Of a DNA stretch of 64,000 bases, positions 46,058-57,674 are shown piece after piece; position 1 is the stretch's first letter, and each line of letters starts with the position of its first letter. The stretch spans positions 10,726,001 to 10,790,000 of the forward strand of contig NC_052616.1 in the NCBI RefSeq assembly GCF_016545825.1, read 5' to 3'. A program made the position numbers and the translations under genes. The notes beneath the pieces were generated by a model. That model was not told the DNA's origin, ran no database searches, and saw nothing but the letters and a program-made list of their open reading frames with translations. The stretch comes from Eucalyptus grandis (Eukaryota > Streptophyta > Magnoliopsida > Myrtales > Myrtaceae).

Positions 46058-46932
46058 GTTCCGTTCGTTTCACGAAAAATAATTTCTGGAAAACCGTTTT
46101 TAGATTTTTCGACATTCATTTCATGGAAAATGAATTCATTGGGAAAAATGTTTCTTCTAAATTAAGGGAAAATGTTTTCCACTTTTAAAAAGTGAAAAAC
46201 ATTTTCTTCACTCGATCTCTCTTATCTTACACCTCTAAAAATCTCTACTTTATCCTCACATTTCTTTTTCTTCTTTTCTTTTTTTAATTCAAATTATTTT
46301 TAATTTCCTTTTTATTTTATTTTTAATTTTTCTTTATTTTTCTTTTTCTTTTCTTTGTTTCCCATCTTTTCTTTCTTGGCTAGTTGTCAGTCATTACCAA
46401 GCGAATCTCGAGTTCGTCAATCTTAAGCTCACACTCTGCACTCTTACTTATCATTTTCTTTATTTACTCTACCCTGCAGTTGTACATTGCTCAAACAAAT
46501 GGCTCTACATGCTTTACTTCTTTTTTCTTTTGTTTATTAGAACACAAAAGACGCATGAGAGAACAGGCCACTCAACTGGAAGATTCTCATGAGGGCTGTA
46601 CATGCTTTGCTTCTTTTCTCTTTTACTTCTTTTTAAAATCCATACAGACATTTTTTAGAGTAGATGAGCGTTTGACAACAATGAGGGAACAAAGATATGC
46701 TCGAATTTAAATGCAAGTTCATATTTGATGGGTTTATAGGTCGGTAAGTGATGCATGCCTAAGTGGTGAAGTCTTAGAAAATATTTTCCTTACCAAACAC
46801 CGAAAAATAATTTTCGAAACATTTTCAAGTTTTAGCTTAACACTAGAAAATATTGTAATTTTCCTAGAAAATGATTTTTGGAAAAATATTTTCCGGAAAT
46901 GACCAATTTTTCACGAAACGAACGGACCCTTA
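46058..46932. mobile_element. Possible non-autonomous TIR element (hAT-like?)
   Basis: Left end GTTCCGTTCGTTTCACGAAA, right end (complement) GGGTCCGTTCGTTTCGTGAA. Inverted similarity extends about 100 bp on both sides (words such as GGAAAATGTTTTCC/GGAAAATATTTTTCC). The interior is TTTCTTT-rich with no recognisable transposase. I found no convincing target duplication, so the superfamily is a guess. Confidence 0.5.
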
Positions 46933-47394
46933 GTCTCGGGAGTTTCTATGTTACATATGATCTAGTCCTTCAACTTTTCTATTTGTATACACTCAAATCT
47001 TTTGTCATATTCAGTTTTTATGCAGTTAAGTTTTATTTTGTTCATTCAAATCATTCAATGTTCTCGACTAGTGCAATTGAGTGCTTCACTCACCCATCAT
47101 AACACACAATTCCATTTTTCTTTTTCCAAGTTTGCTTTTCGCTCATTTGGCACCACCTCAACATTGTGCGATATTTTCTACCTCAATGATAATACTATGT
47201 TATTGATTACTATGACACATTCAGCAAGAGGATTTACTGAACGATTTAATTGCACGAATCAAGAAAGTTAGAAGACTTGATTGAACAAAATATAAAGTTA
47301 AGAGGATCAAATTGTGCCGATATGGAAATTTGGATGACTAAAATTGCATCAAACCCTTTTATAGGGAGATGGGTCAGCCACAATAACATATTCT
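46933..47394. other. AT-rich unannotated DNA
   Basis: No gene, RNA or repeat recognised. Short open frames only. Confidence 0.4.
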
Positions 47395-48110
47395 TTCTCA
47401 GTGACTGGCTTTGACACAACCAATGCAACATTAGTACGAAAATGAAAGATGAGTGGACAAAAGAAGGGCAACAGATGTTAAACGAAACCTGTTTCCCAAA
47501 AGCACCATGCAGAAACTTCCTTTCATTGGAAAATTTTTCTTGAAACGGAACTAAAGATTACTGGCTTCGACATAACCGATGAACATACCAAGAGCTGAGG
47601 CCTTATCCAACAACAACGTGAAAATGAAAAATGAGTTGAAAAGAATGGACAGCAGCTGTCAAATTAAACATTTTTTCCATGTCTCGTTCAGAACTTGTCA
47701 CTCCTTCATTACAATCTTGACCCTTTTGAAATTGGAAGTGAAGGTTACTGGCTTCGACATGACCAATGTATAACTTGTCGCTCATGCAATATGGTATATA
47801 GAAATGAAAGATGAGTAGAAAAAGAAATGGACGATTGCTGTCAAATTAAAACCTTTCCCAAGTCAACTTGTCGCTCCCCTTCCTTCCATTAAAATGCTTT
47901 TATGGTGGAACTGAAGATTACTGGCTTTGACACAACCAATGTAAACCCTCCAAGAGGTGAGAGAACTTATGCAAAAGTATAAAAATGAAAGACAAGTCGA
48001 AAAGATGAGGACAATAACCAAACGCGTGCAACTCAATTGCACTTTTCGATAAGGATAAACTGTACCTCTCCTCATCATTGAAAGAGATAGGATTAAACGC
48101 AGACGTGATT
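47395..48110. repeat. Tandem array of four ~160-180-bp units
   Basis: The word ACTGGCTT(T/C)GACA starts near 47402, 47560, 47742 and 47920, each followed by ACCAATG-like text and, about 55-70 bases later, AAATGAAA(A/G)A(T/C)(A/G)AGT, then CTGTCAAATTAAA in most units. Units are diverged (rough estimate 70-80% identity). A minus-strand reading (VEASNLHF, VKASNLQF) recurs but is not open across units. Origin unknown. Confidence 0.7.
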
Positions 48111-49230
48111 GACATAGAGATTCTTACTAGAAATTAAATAAAAATAAGTCTTTCTTGGTAACAGGATGTTTGTTCTCGTGACCGTGTAGGTCTTTCTAGG
48201 TTCTCTGACGCGTGCCATGAGGTCATGGCATGTTATGCAACCAGAGATATCCATTCCATATTTCTATGGTAACTATCCATCGTTACCTCCTGTGAACCTA
48301 AGAAGAACAAAACCAATCCATAAAGCTGTGGAGGATCAAGAACAACCCGCCCTAAGTTATTGATGAACTGAGTTAACTGTTTGAAGCCTAAGTAGCGAAT
48401 CATTTAAAGTTTAAGCTACTAAAATGTCAGATGCCAAACAGAAGGAAAATCTACAGAGCCAACATCTGCATCGGATCAACGATGGCATATCAACAACTAA
48501 GGGAAAAATCTGCTACTAAATATTTATCTGAAACTATAAGCGAGGATCACGTTGCACTTGCATAAGTCTGTTAACGCAGATCAATGGTCATGCTCTGGCT
48601 AGCTTTGTAAGAAGTTTGAAAACTCTACACCGACAGGCACCATTTGCAAGAAGACCTGTTCCCTCAAATGCTCATCTTTGTACTGAGCTGGAAATGCTTT
48701 TAGCAGATGACTGTGCCTCCAGAAACAAATCGCATGAAGTGGCCCACAATTCTCTGGCAAGTCCGGTGTCGTACGAAACTAAAGAAGAGTTGATAGTCCG
48801 GCCCTTCCCACCAAAGAATACACACCAGAAATTTCCTATATTTGCAAGACAGCGGCTATTAGTAAGCACTGTTCCAACATATAATAGCAGCCGCATAAGA
48901 TTGATACCACAGATTATCAGCAGAGAAGGGAAAATCAATTCTGGAAACACTCTGTCATACCGTAGAATCAACATTAATGGATTTTACGTCCAATGCTAGT
49001 ACGACCTCAATTGAGGATAAAACGAGAGAGACTCATTCAAGATGGTTCAGATAAGTGAAGCACCAGTACAGGAATGCTTTACACCAGCCCCATTTAGTGG
49101 GAAAAAATCACTATCACCCATATCTGCAGCTGTGGTTGCCTATTGAGATGAAACACAAGTGATTTCATTGCAGTCCCATCTAGCAGTCCCATCTAGCATA
49201 TAGCAGAAATTAAAGATAACGATTGCAGTC
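48111..49230. other. Unannotated DNA between the tandem array and CAD copy 5
   Basis: Frames of about 100-127 codons exist on both strands at 48616-48999, overlapping each other, with no motif I recognise. CAD 3' flank similarity begins at about 49230. Confidence 0.35.
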
Positions 49231-49271
49231 AGAAAAACACATAAGAGAATTGTTGCTGTAACTCTCGTTAC

Positions 49272-49277
49272 TTTATT
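49272..49277 (-). terminator. Putative polyadenylation signal of CAD copy 5
   Basis: AATAAA on the minus strand, same place relative to the stop as in copies 2 and 4. Confidence 0.5.
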
Positions 49278-49501
49278 CATCAGAACATAAGCCTATTAAA
49301 TAGGCAGAACATCCAAACCACTTAGCAAGAAAATAGCTATAGAACAACAACAACAAAGACCCACTAACACACCCCACTGACCAGAACATGTGGAGAAACT
49401 AACTCCTAAAAACAAGCCATTTCCTATTGACTAGGACTCCACTATTACATTATTGAAGACATGTAAAAACTGAAAGTTAACTACTTCAACAATTGATGGT
49501 G

Positions 49502-52173
49502 TCACTTCAAGGAGTTCTCAATGTCGATCACGAATCGATACTTAACATCTCTCTTGATGAGCCTCTCTAGAGCTTCGTTGGCATAATCGATCGGTATCAC
49601 TTCGATATTTGGGTATATCTTCTGCGCTGCACATAGGTCTATCATTTCTTGGGTATCCTTTGTTCCTCCCGTTAGGCTACCTGAAACAGTTCTCATATCT
49701 GCCAAAAGTTCACCACGAGCAACTTAGTTCACCTATCAGGTATAAAATTTCATTTAGTAATCAGATTTAAAACAAAAACATACTGAGGTTAAGGCTGGCT
49801 GGACTGAATTTAACTTCGCTTGAGCCGACCAATGCTAGAATGCCACCCGTCTTCAAAACAGACATGTAAGGATCAAACGGGTGATTGCCGGATGCCGTGT
49901 CAATTATAAAGTCCAGGGACTTAGCAATGGCCTGCGTGCATTGGATTTATCAGATCACAACAGAATTTGACCACCATGGATCTCAATGTGGATAATTCTA
50001 GTTTTTCCTCTTTTTACCTTCATCTGCTCTACGTCAGATGAGATAACGAAATGGTCAGCCCCAAGCAGGCTCAGTGCTTCCTCCTTTTTAGAAATGCTTG
50101 TACTGAACACTGTGACTTTTAGTCCAAAAGCCTTCCCAAACTTAACTGCCATATGACCGAGCCCGCCAAGTCCAATTACACCTAGAGACTTACCAGGTTG
50201 GTTCATCTTGTGACGTATCATTGGAGTGTACACCGTGAGTCCAGCACAGAGCAATGGCGCTGCTAGATCCATCGGGTAGTTTTCTGGAATCCTGAAGCAA
50301 TACCTGTCAATGAAGCACCACAATTAAGTTTCCAAATAACACCAAGAGAGGAAGTGATTTCCCAATAGAATCAGCATCCTGTCTTTTTTGTCTAAAAGGA
50401 ATCAAATCACAGAGCCAGAAATCCTATCTTCCGCATGCTAAGGAATTTTACTTGCTTAGACCACAATTCAGCATCATGTTGTTTCCGTGATCCTTGTTCT
50501 GACCACAAATTGCTCAAGACAAACATTTCTTGCTGTAGCAACAAAAATAAAGCAATTGCAGCATACCGGAGGCCACACTCGATTAAAATTAAGAAAAGTC
50601 ACTTGCTCTAAGAAAGGAAACTGGTGGCATATCACATATGCTTGATTGAACACGTAATTTCTGTATTTCCTTCAATCAATTTCTCCAAGGGAGTCAAGAT
50701 TCCTGTGGTTCTATCAGATACAAGAATTAGTGAAAGCACATACATTTAACTACCCATTTGATCTGATACTTATGATCTAACTTTAACAATCTAAGGACAG
50801 CTTATTCCATTCTTGACGATGGTTACTGAAAAGAAAGAATTTCTTTTTGCATTTAATAAAGCCAATTCTCCATTGAATGGTTTCAATGGTAATTGGATAC
50901 AAAGGACTTAAAGACCCTCCAGAGCCGTTATAGAAAGTATCTTTATCCCTTTCCACATGATGCATTATGCCACTTCTGGTCACAATCAGAATACGAAGAA
51001 AATTAGCAGAGAAGAAGACATGACATGAAATCTTTTTTTGGCCACCATGATTTGAAATTCTTTCACAGTGCAAAATGCTGCCTAATAACATTGTGTCAAT
51101 AAGCAATTACCTTTCATGGACGACAATGTGACTAGAATATCCTCCCTTTGTCACTGTACCGTCCGTATCGATTCCGTCAAAAGTCAAAACCATCTTTTCA
51201 CAGTGGACTTCTAGCCCGTCATTGCAATACTCGCACTCTCTGCATGAATTGACATAAGTTCCCACACCCACATGATCGCCAACTTTGAAGCGTTGGACAC
51301 TGGAGCCAACCTGTTTCACAATTCCAACTATCTCGTGCCTGAATCAATCAAAAAAATCATTCGCAAATTTTGTTTAGAGAATTATTAGGATGGTGCTAAG
51401 AAAAAAAGATTAACATTCGAATCACGCTGCATCCTACCCTGGCACCAGAGGATACTTGGAGGTTCCCGACATATTCCTAGTCCAAGCCACATCTGCATAG
51501 CACACTCCGCAGTGCGTGATCCTAATCGAGACGTCATCGCTTCCCACGGTCCTAAAGAGAGAATTCCCAAACAGGTGAGCATCTAATCAAGCAACTAATC
51601 AGACTCAGTTACCTTTTGTTCTCATTTTCCAGATCAATAAACTAAGCGTGGCTTACAATAATCATACATTCAACCCAAAACAAAATTTAAGAAAAGAGAA
51701 ATGAAAAGGAACCAAATCCAAGACTATAGCATTTGTCTAAATAGTGCATACAACCTCAAATGCTCACAAAGGCAGCACCTGAATCCTAATGTCTGCCATG
51801 AAGTTCTAAGCAACTCATTCTGGGACATGACATATCTTGCGTACGAACAATTCTCTACCCAGAAATTAGTGCATACACAACACAATTTATAAAAGAAAAA
51901 CGAAATGGTTTGGTCAATGTGGAAATTTAAATATATGACAAGCATCAAAAACTGTTTTGCATTACAGGTGAGAGGATAAGACCTGAGAACACTTTATTGA
52001 GACTTATTCAGACAAATACTTCAATAGAAATTGAAAGTATAAGGAGCAGATGAATTAAATAAAGAACAGTGGTAACAGTAATACCTGCGGCTGAATTTGT
52101 AGGGGGAGAGAAGTCCAGAAGGATCTCTGGCAGCCCAACCAAGACAATCTTCCTTCGCACCCTCTGAACTCAT
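49502..52173 (-). CDS. CAD1: CAD1-like cinnamyl alcohol dehydrogenase, copy 5 (complete, promoter disrupted)
   Basis: Exons 52085-52173, 51438-51551, 51111-51338, 50018-50303, 49784-49931 and 49502-49698. Exon 5 is three bases shorter than in copy 4 (VGVPSEV becomes VGSSEV), so the product is 353 residues and stays in frame. Motifs [29 protein letters not shown] and GLGGLGHM are all intact, as are the splice sites. Changes relative to copy 4 include DTASGNHPF (Asp to Asn) and MSVLK. The coding region looks functional, but a copia element begins 267 bp before the ATG exactly where the TATA-like box of copies 1 and 2 should be. Expression may therefore be lost or altered. Confidence 0.92.
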
Positions 52174-52439
52174 CGTTCCTCAACGACCTCAACTGAAATC
52201 GACCCACAAAAAAATTGCTGCGTTAATCTCTCAATAAGCTGAATTATGGAAGAAGAAGAAGAATTATTTTCGTGAAAGAGAAATGAAGAAGAGAATTTCA
52301 AACCGAAAAACAGAAGTTCAAATGGTCAAAAGGCCAAATGTCACGAAGACTTGGCAATTCCGTTTCCGTGCAGACAAGATTTTGCGGTCTGACTTTTGAG
52401 CAAAGAGCGAGATTAGCAGAGAACGAGGTTGAGCGCTCA

Positions 52440-52960
52440 AAAATAGTAAAATTGGTTTTGTGTTTTGTGTTTTGATTAGCATATTTGTCTTTTAATTGTT
52501 TTTTGGCTATGTGTGTATAAGCAAGAGTTATTCGGTTTGTAAACCGTCAAAGAAACGTGTGCTACAGCACCACGTCTCTCTAAGCCGCCGGAGAAGAAAA
52601 ATCATGAAGAAAGTACAAGTATCTTGGGCACACAATAAAATATTAGTCTTGGCTAGCAATATTTTATTCTCTCTGAAGACAGCAAGAAGAAGAGATACGC
52701 AGCCCACGTTTTTTGACTGCCAAGAAGAAAAGTTCAACTTTAACTCTTGCACGTTTGAAGTCCATGCGGTGAAGTGCTTTTAGATATAGGGTTACGTTAG
52801 TTTAGTGTGTGTGAGAGAGTGAGAGAGTGAGATTTTAGAGAGAGTTTTAAGCTTAGCAAAGTTAGTGTATGTACTCTCTTAAGCCTTTATAAAAGCATAT
52901 TGTGTAATATAATCTCTCTGTGTGTGTACTCTCTCCCTCCAAGTCCTTTTGGTTCCAACA
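52440..52960 (+). repeat. 5' LTR of the copia element
   Basis: Ends GGTTCCAACA. A TATA-like TTTATAAAAG at about 52885 lies 75 bp before the LTR end. It begins inside an A run shared with the host (GCGCTCAAAAA), missing the first six LTR bases. Confidence 0.9.
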
Positions 52961-52961
52961 A

Positions 52962-52974
52962 TTGGTATCAGAGC
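52962..52974 (+). other. Primer-binding site of the copia element
   Basis: TTGGTATCAGAGC follows the LTR by one base; complementary to initiator tRNA-Met. Confidence 0.88.
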
Positions 52975-52980
52975 TAGCAA

Positions 52981-55900
52981 TGGCATCCACTAGTTCTGTT
53001 CAGTTGCAACTTCCAAAGTTGAACGGAAAAAATTACAACAACTGGTCCGTCCAGATGAAGGTTCTATTCAGGTCCCAAGATTTGTGGAACCTGGTGGAGA
53101 ACGGCTACACCGAAGTAGCTGATGCTGAAGAATTCAATGCTTTGAGGAAGGAGGAGAAAGAAGCGTTGGTGGAATCTCGAAAGAAAGATCAGAAAGCATT
53201 ATATGCGATCTTTCAAGCTGTGGAGGAGACGATATTTGAAAAAATATCGAGTGCGGAGACAGCGAAAGAAGCGTGGGATATATTGCAAAAATCCTACAAA
53301 GGCGATGATCGTGTCAGGCGGGTGCGGCTCCAAACACTTCGAGGAGATTTTGAGTCTTTATGCATGAATGACTCAGAATCTATCTCGGCTTACTTTGATC
53401 GTGTACAAACCATCGTTAACCAACTGAGGGTTAATGGTGAAGAGCTCCAAGATGTATGAGTCGTAGAAAAAATCTTGAGGTCTTTGACTGAAAGATTTGA
53501 CTACGTTGTTGCGGCAATCGAAGAAGGCCAAGATATATCAACCATGACGTTGGAGAGGTTGATGGGTTCATTATGTTCGCATGAGCAAAGAATGAACCAG
53601 AAGTCTATCAGTTCGAATTCTGAGCAAGCACTGCAGAGTCGGGTCACTCAATCAAATCGAGGAGGTCATCATGGTGGCAGAGGTCGTGGAGGTCGTGGAG
53701 GTGCTGGAGGTAGAGGTGGAAATCTGAATTCCACTAAAAGATATAAAACACGTGACAAATCAAAAGTCAAGTGTTTTAACTGTAACAAATTCGGACATTA
53801 CAAATCCGAATGTCAAGCAAACATGAGGCAAGAGCAGCCAGAATATGTGCACGCTGTCGATGCAAATGAAGGCGTGGTGTTAGCATACCAAATGGATGAC
53901 TCAAGTACCATGGACACAAAAATTTGGTACCTTGATACTGGGTGCAGCAATCACATGTGTGGTCAAAAGGAGCTATTTTTGAAGTTAGATGAGACGGTCG
54001 TGGTGAAGTCAACTTCGGGAATAAATCCAAAATTCTCGTGATGGGCAAAGGTAACATTGATATCAACTCAAAAGATGGTACTAATGTTACTATTGCAGAC
54101 GTTTACTTTGTGCCGGAACTCTTTTGGAATTTGCTGAGTGTTGGGCAACTATCCGAAAAAGGCCACAAAGTTAACATTGAAAATGGTGTGTGCACCATTA
54201 GAGGCGCAAACAATAAGTTGATTACGACGACACAGATGATGAAGAACCGGATGTTTCCTCTATCCCTTCAGACGAAGACTCTATTGAGTTTCCAAGCAAC
54301 GACAAAAGATAGCAAGTGGCTATGGCATCTTCGGTTCGGTCATCTAAATTTTCGTGGACTTAAATTACTAGTCCAGAAAAAGATGGTGACTGGCATGCCC
54401 TTGATCGACGCTCCAGACCACTCATGTGAAGGATGTCTCGTTGGAAAGCAACATCGGAAATCTTTTCAAATTGGGAGAGCTAGAAGAGCCAAGCAACCTC
54501 TGGAGTTGGTACATACAGATATCTGTGGCCCTGTTGAGGTGGAATCATTTGGACAAAAAAGGTACACGCTAATTTTTGTCGATGATTTTACTAGAAAAAC
54601 ATGGGCTTATTTTTTGAGAGAAAAATCTGAAGCTTTTGGCAAATTTAAAGAATTCAAAGTCTATGTTGAGAAACAGAGTGGCTTTAATTTAAAGACATTG
54701 AGATCGGATAGAGGTGGAGAGTTTACTTCCAATGAATTTGACAATTATTGTAAAATTCATGGAGTGAAACGTCAGTTGACTGCTAGCTATACTCCTCAGC
54801 AAAACGGTATAGCAGAAAGAAAGAATAGAACAATTTTTGAAATGGCAAGAAGTATGCTAAAGGCTAAAGCATTACCGAAGAAGTTTTGGGCAGAAGCCGT
54901 TGCTTGTGCTGTATTTGTGATGAACAGGTGTCCAACAAGGAGTGTTCTTGGAAGAACCCCAGAAGAGGCTTGGAGCAGCAACAAGCCAGATGTTTCGTTC
55001 CTACGGGTATTTGGGTGCGTAGCATATCCCCATATACCGGATGAACGAAGAAAAAAGTTGGATGATAAAAGCGAGAAGTGCATTTTCATTGGATATAGTA
55101 ATGTGACTAAGGGTTATAAGCTATATAATCCTGTCACGGAGAAGGTAATTATTAGCGGGGATGTCCAATTTTTTGAAGATGAAGCCGGGACTGGAATCAA
55201 AAGGCTGACCAGAAAGACATTACTATGGAAGATGAACCATTAGTGAGGGAGACCGAAGAATCTTCAATTGAAGATCCATCACTTTCACCTGGTAATTCAT
55301 CCTCCTCACCAGCAAAGACTGCAGAACCATTGATTCGTCGTTCACAACGACCGCAGAAGACGCCAGTAAAATTCAAGGATTATGTGGTCACAAGAGTTGA
55401 TCATAATGACAGTGACGAAATCACGATGAAACAATGGTAAACTTTTGTTTATTTACCGAATGTGACCCCATATCCTATGATGATGCAGCGAGATGAGAAG
55501 TGGAACCAAGCAATGGATGAAGAAATCCACTCCATTGAAAAGAATGACACGTGGGTGCTAACTTCTTTACCACTTGGTAAGAAGCCTATAGGTGTCAAGT
55601 GGGTGTACAAAACAAAGTGCAAACCCAACGGTCAGGTGGACCGTTACAAAGCTAGACTGGTGGTGAAAGGCTACAAGCAAAAGCCAGGTATTGATTATTT
55701 TGAAGTATTTGCACCAGTGGCTCGAATGGATACCATTCGAATGATCTTGGCACTTGCAGCTCAGAACCATTGGAAAATCCATCAAATGGATGTGAAATCG
55801 GCATTCCTTAATGGTTTTCTCGATGAGGAAGTATATGTGGAGCAACCACAAGGTTATGTGAAGAAAGGGCGTGAAAATCAAGTTTATAAACTGAAAAAGC

Positions 55901-57002
55901 GTTGTATGGGCTAAAACGGGCACCTCGAGCTTGGTACACGAGGATTGATACTTACCTGTTGGAGCATGGCTTTCAAAAGTGCCCTTATGAGCATACACTG
56001 TATATCAAATCAAATACTAACGGCGATATTATAATTATTTGCCTTTATGTTGATGATTTGATATTTACAGGAAGCTGTGAGAAGATGTTTGCTGAATTCA
56101 AGGAGGCCAAGACAAGTCAATTTGAGATGACAGATTTGGGATTAATGTCCTATTTTCTGGGCCTTGAAGTGAAGCAGACAAATGAAGACATATTTGTTTC
56201 ACAGCAGAAGTATGCTAATGATATTTTGAAGCGATTCAATATGGAAATGCTCAAATCAATTCGAACTCCTGTAGCAGAACGGTTGGAGTTGAGGAAAGAA
56301 GGAACCGGTGAACTGGTAAATCCCACTTATTTTAAAAGTATTGTTGGCAGTTTAAGATATTTGGCTACCACTAGGCCAGATATAACTTATGGCGTGGGAA
56401 TTATTAGTCGGTTTATGGAGAAACCATACCAATCACATTTGCAAGCAGCAAAAAGAATTTTAAGGTATGTCAGTGGAACTCGTGATCATGGAATTTTATA
56501 TTCTTACACTGACAACTTCAGTTTAGTGGGGTATACAGACAGTGATTGGGCAGGTGATACTGAAACACGGAAGAGCACTTCCGGATATGCGTTCTTTCTT
56601 GGATCAGGAATAATTTCTTGGTCATCAAAGAAACAACAAGTTATTGCACTCTCAACAGTTGAAGCAGAATACATTGCAGTATCTTCAGCAGCATGTCAGG
56701 CGATGTGGCTTCGAAGGATGCTTTTTGAGCTTATGCATGAACAAAAAGGTCCTACTAAATTGATGTGTGATAACAAGTCAGCGATTGCATTGGCCAAGAA
56801 TCCCGTATTTCATGGCAGGAGCAAACATATCGACATCAAGTATCATTATATTCGTGAGCTGATTAAAGAATGTGAGATTGAACTTGATTTCTGTAAATCC
56901 GAAGACCAGATTGCAGATATTTTGACAAAACCATTGAAGGCAGATTTGTTCGAGAAATTGAAGACAATGCTTGGTGTCGTAGTCTTACAAAATCAATTTT
57001 AA
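52981..57002 (+). pseudogene. Copia gag-pol polyprotein with one stop and five frameshifts
   Basis: Starts MASTSSVQLQLPKLNGKNY at 52981. Order: gag; Gly/Arg-rich linker with CCHC knuckle (CFNCNKFGHYKSEC, 53773); protease (YLDTGCSNHM, 53930); gag-pre-integrase (HLRFGHLNF, 54328); integrase with catalytic Asp/Asp/Glu in HTDICGP, LRSDRGGEF and NGIAERKNR; reverse transcriptase ([20 protein letters not shown], 56047); RNase H (YTDSDWAGD, 56530) to the stop at 57002. Lesions: TGA at 53457 (apparently CGA to TGA), and single-base frameshifts near 54010, 55187, 55424, 55491 and 55892. Domain sequence between the lesions is otherwise well preserved. One-base losses in short runs could also be assembly errors. 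Confidence 0.9.
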
Positions 57003-57009
57003 GGGAGGC
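57001..57009 (+). other. Polypurine tract of the copia element
   Basis: AAGGGAGGC directly before the 3' LTR start TGTTAG; the pol stop codon overlaps it. Confidence 0.8.
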
Positions 57010-57536
57010 TGTTAGAAAATAGTAAAATTGGTTTTGTGTCTTGTGTTTTGATTAGCATATTTGTCTTTTAATTGTTTTTTGGCTATGTGTGTATAAGCAA
57101 GAGTTATTCGGTTTGTAAACCGTCAAAGAAACGTGTGCTACAGCACCACGTCTCTCTAAGCCGCCGGAGAAGAAAAATCATGAAGAAAGTACAAGTATCT
57201 TGGGCACACAATAAAATATTAGTCTTGGCTAGCAATATTTTATTCTCTCTGAAGACAGCAAGAAGAAGAGATACGCAGCCCACGTTTTTTGATTGCCAAG
57301 AAGAAAAGTTCAACTTTAACTCTTGCACGTTTGAAGTCCATGCGGTGAAGTGCTTTTAGATATAGGGTTACGTTAGTTTAGTGTGTGTGAGAGAGTGAGA
57401 GAGTGAGATTTTAGAGAGAGTTTTAAGCTTAGCAAAGTTAGTGTGTGTACTCTCTTAAGCCTTTACAAAGGCATATTGTGTAATATAATTTCTCTTTGTG
57501 TGTGTACTCTCTCCCTCCAAGTCCTTTTGGTTCCAA
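57010..57536 (+). repeat. 3' LTR of the copia element
   Basis: Starts TGTTAGAAAATAG and ends TTGGTTCCAA. At the place of the 5' LTR TATA word it reads TTTACAAAGG. Confidence 0.9.
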
Positions 57537-57674
57537 TAGCCATAGCGTCGCCTGTTCTTGATTTTTTTTTTCGTTTTATCTTGTGGAAAAGAATTAGTGC
57601 CAAACGTAAGCCATTACCTTTCCCTAGCCAATGAAGTATGCAGTGACGTCTTCTGGAGTACGGTTCTTGGTATT
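57537..57674. other. Continuation of CAD copy 5 upstream DNA
   Basis: Resumes the shared upstream sequence (GCCATAGCGTCGCCTGTTCT) just past the lost TATA region. Confidence 0.7.

Larger units (their letters stand above)
52440..57536 (+). mobile_element. Ty1/copia retrotransposon in the promoter of CAD copy 5
   Basis: LTRs 52440-52960 and 57010-57536, a tRNA-Met primer site, one gag-pol reading region and a polypurine tract show a near full-length plus-strand element. The LTRs differ by about six substitutions and one 2-base indel, so it is young. The ends are not canonical: the 5' LTR lacks its first TGTTAG, the 3' LTR lacks the final CA, there is no target duplication, and about 20 bp of CAD promoter between the flanks are gone. 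Confidence 0.92.

Noticed and set aside
48616..48999. 127-codon plus-strand frame
   Set aside because: An equally long frame lies opposite it, there is no motif I recognise, and no splice context supports either.
52496..52783. 95-codon open frame repeated identically at 57072-57359
   Set aside because: Both copies are the same LTR segment. Identity follows from LTR duplication, not from two genes.
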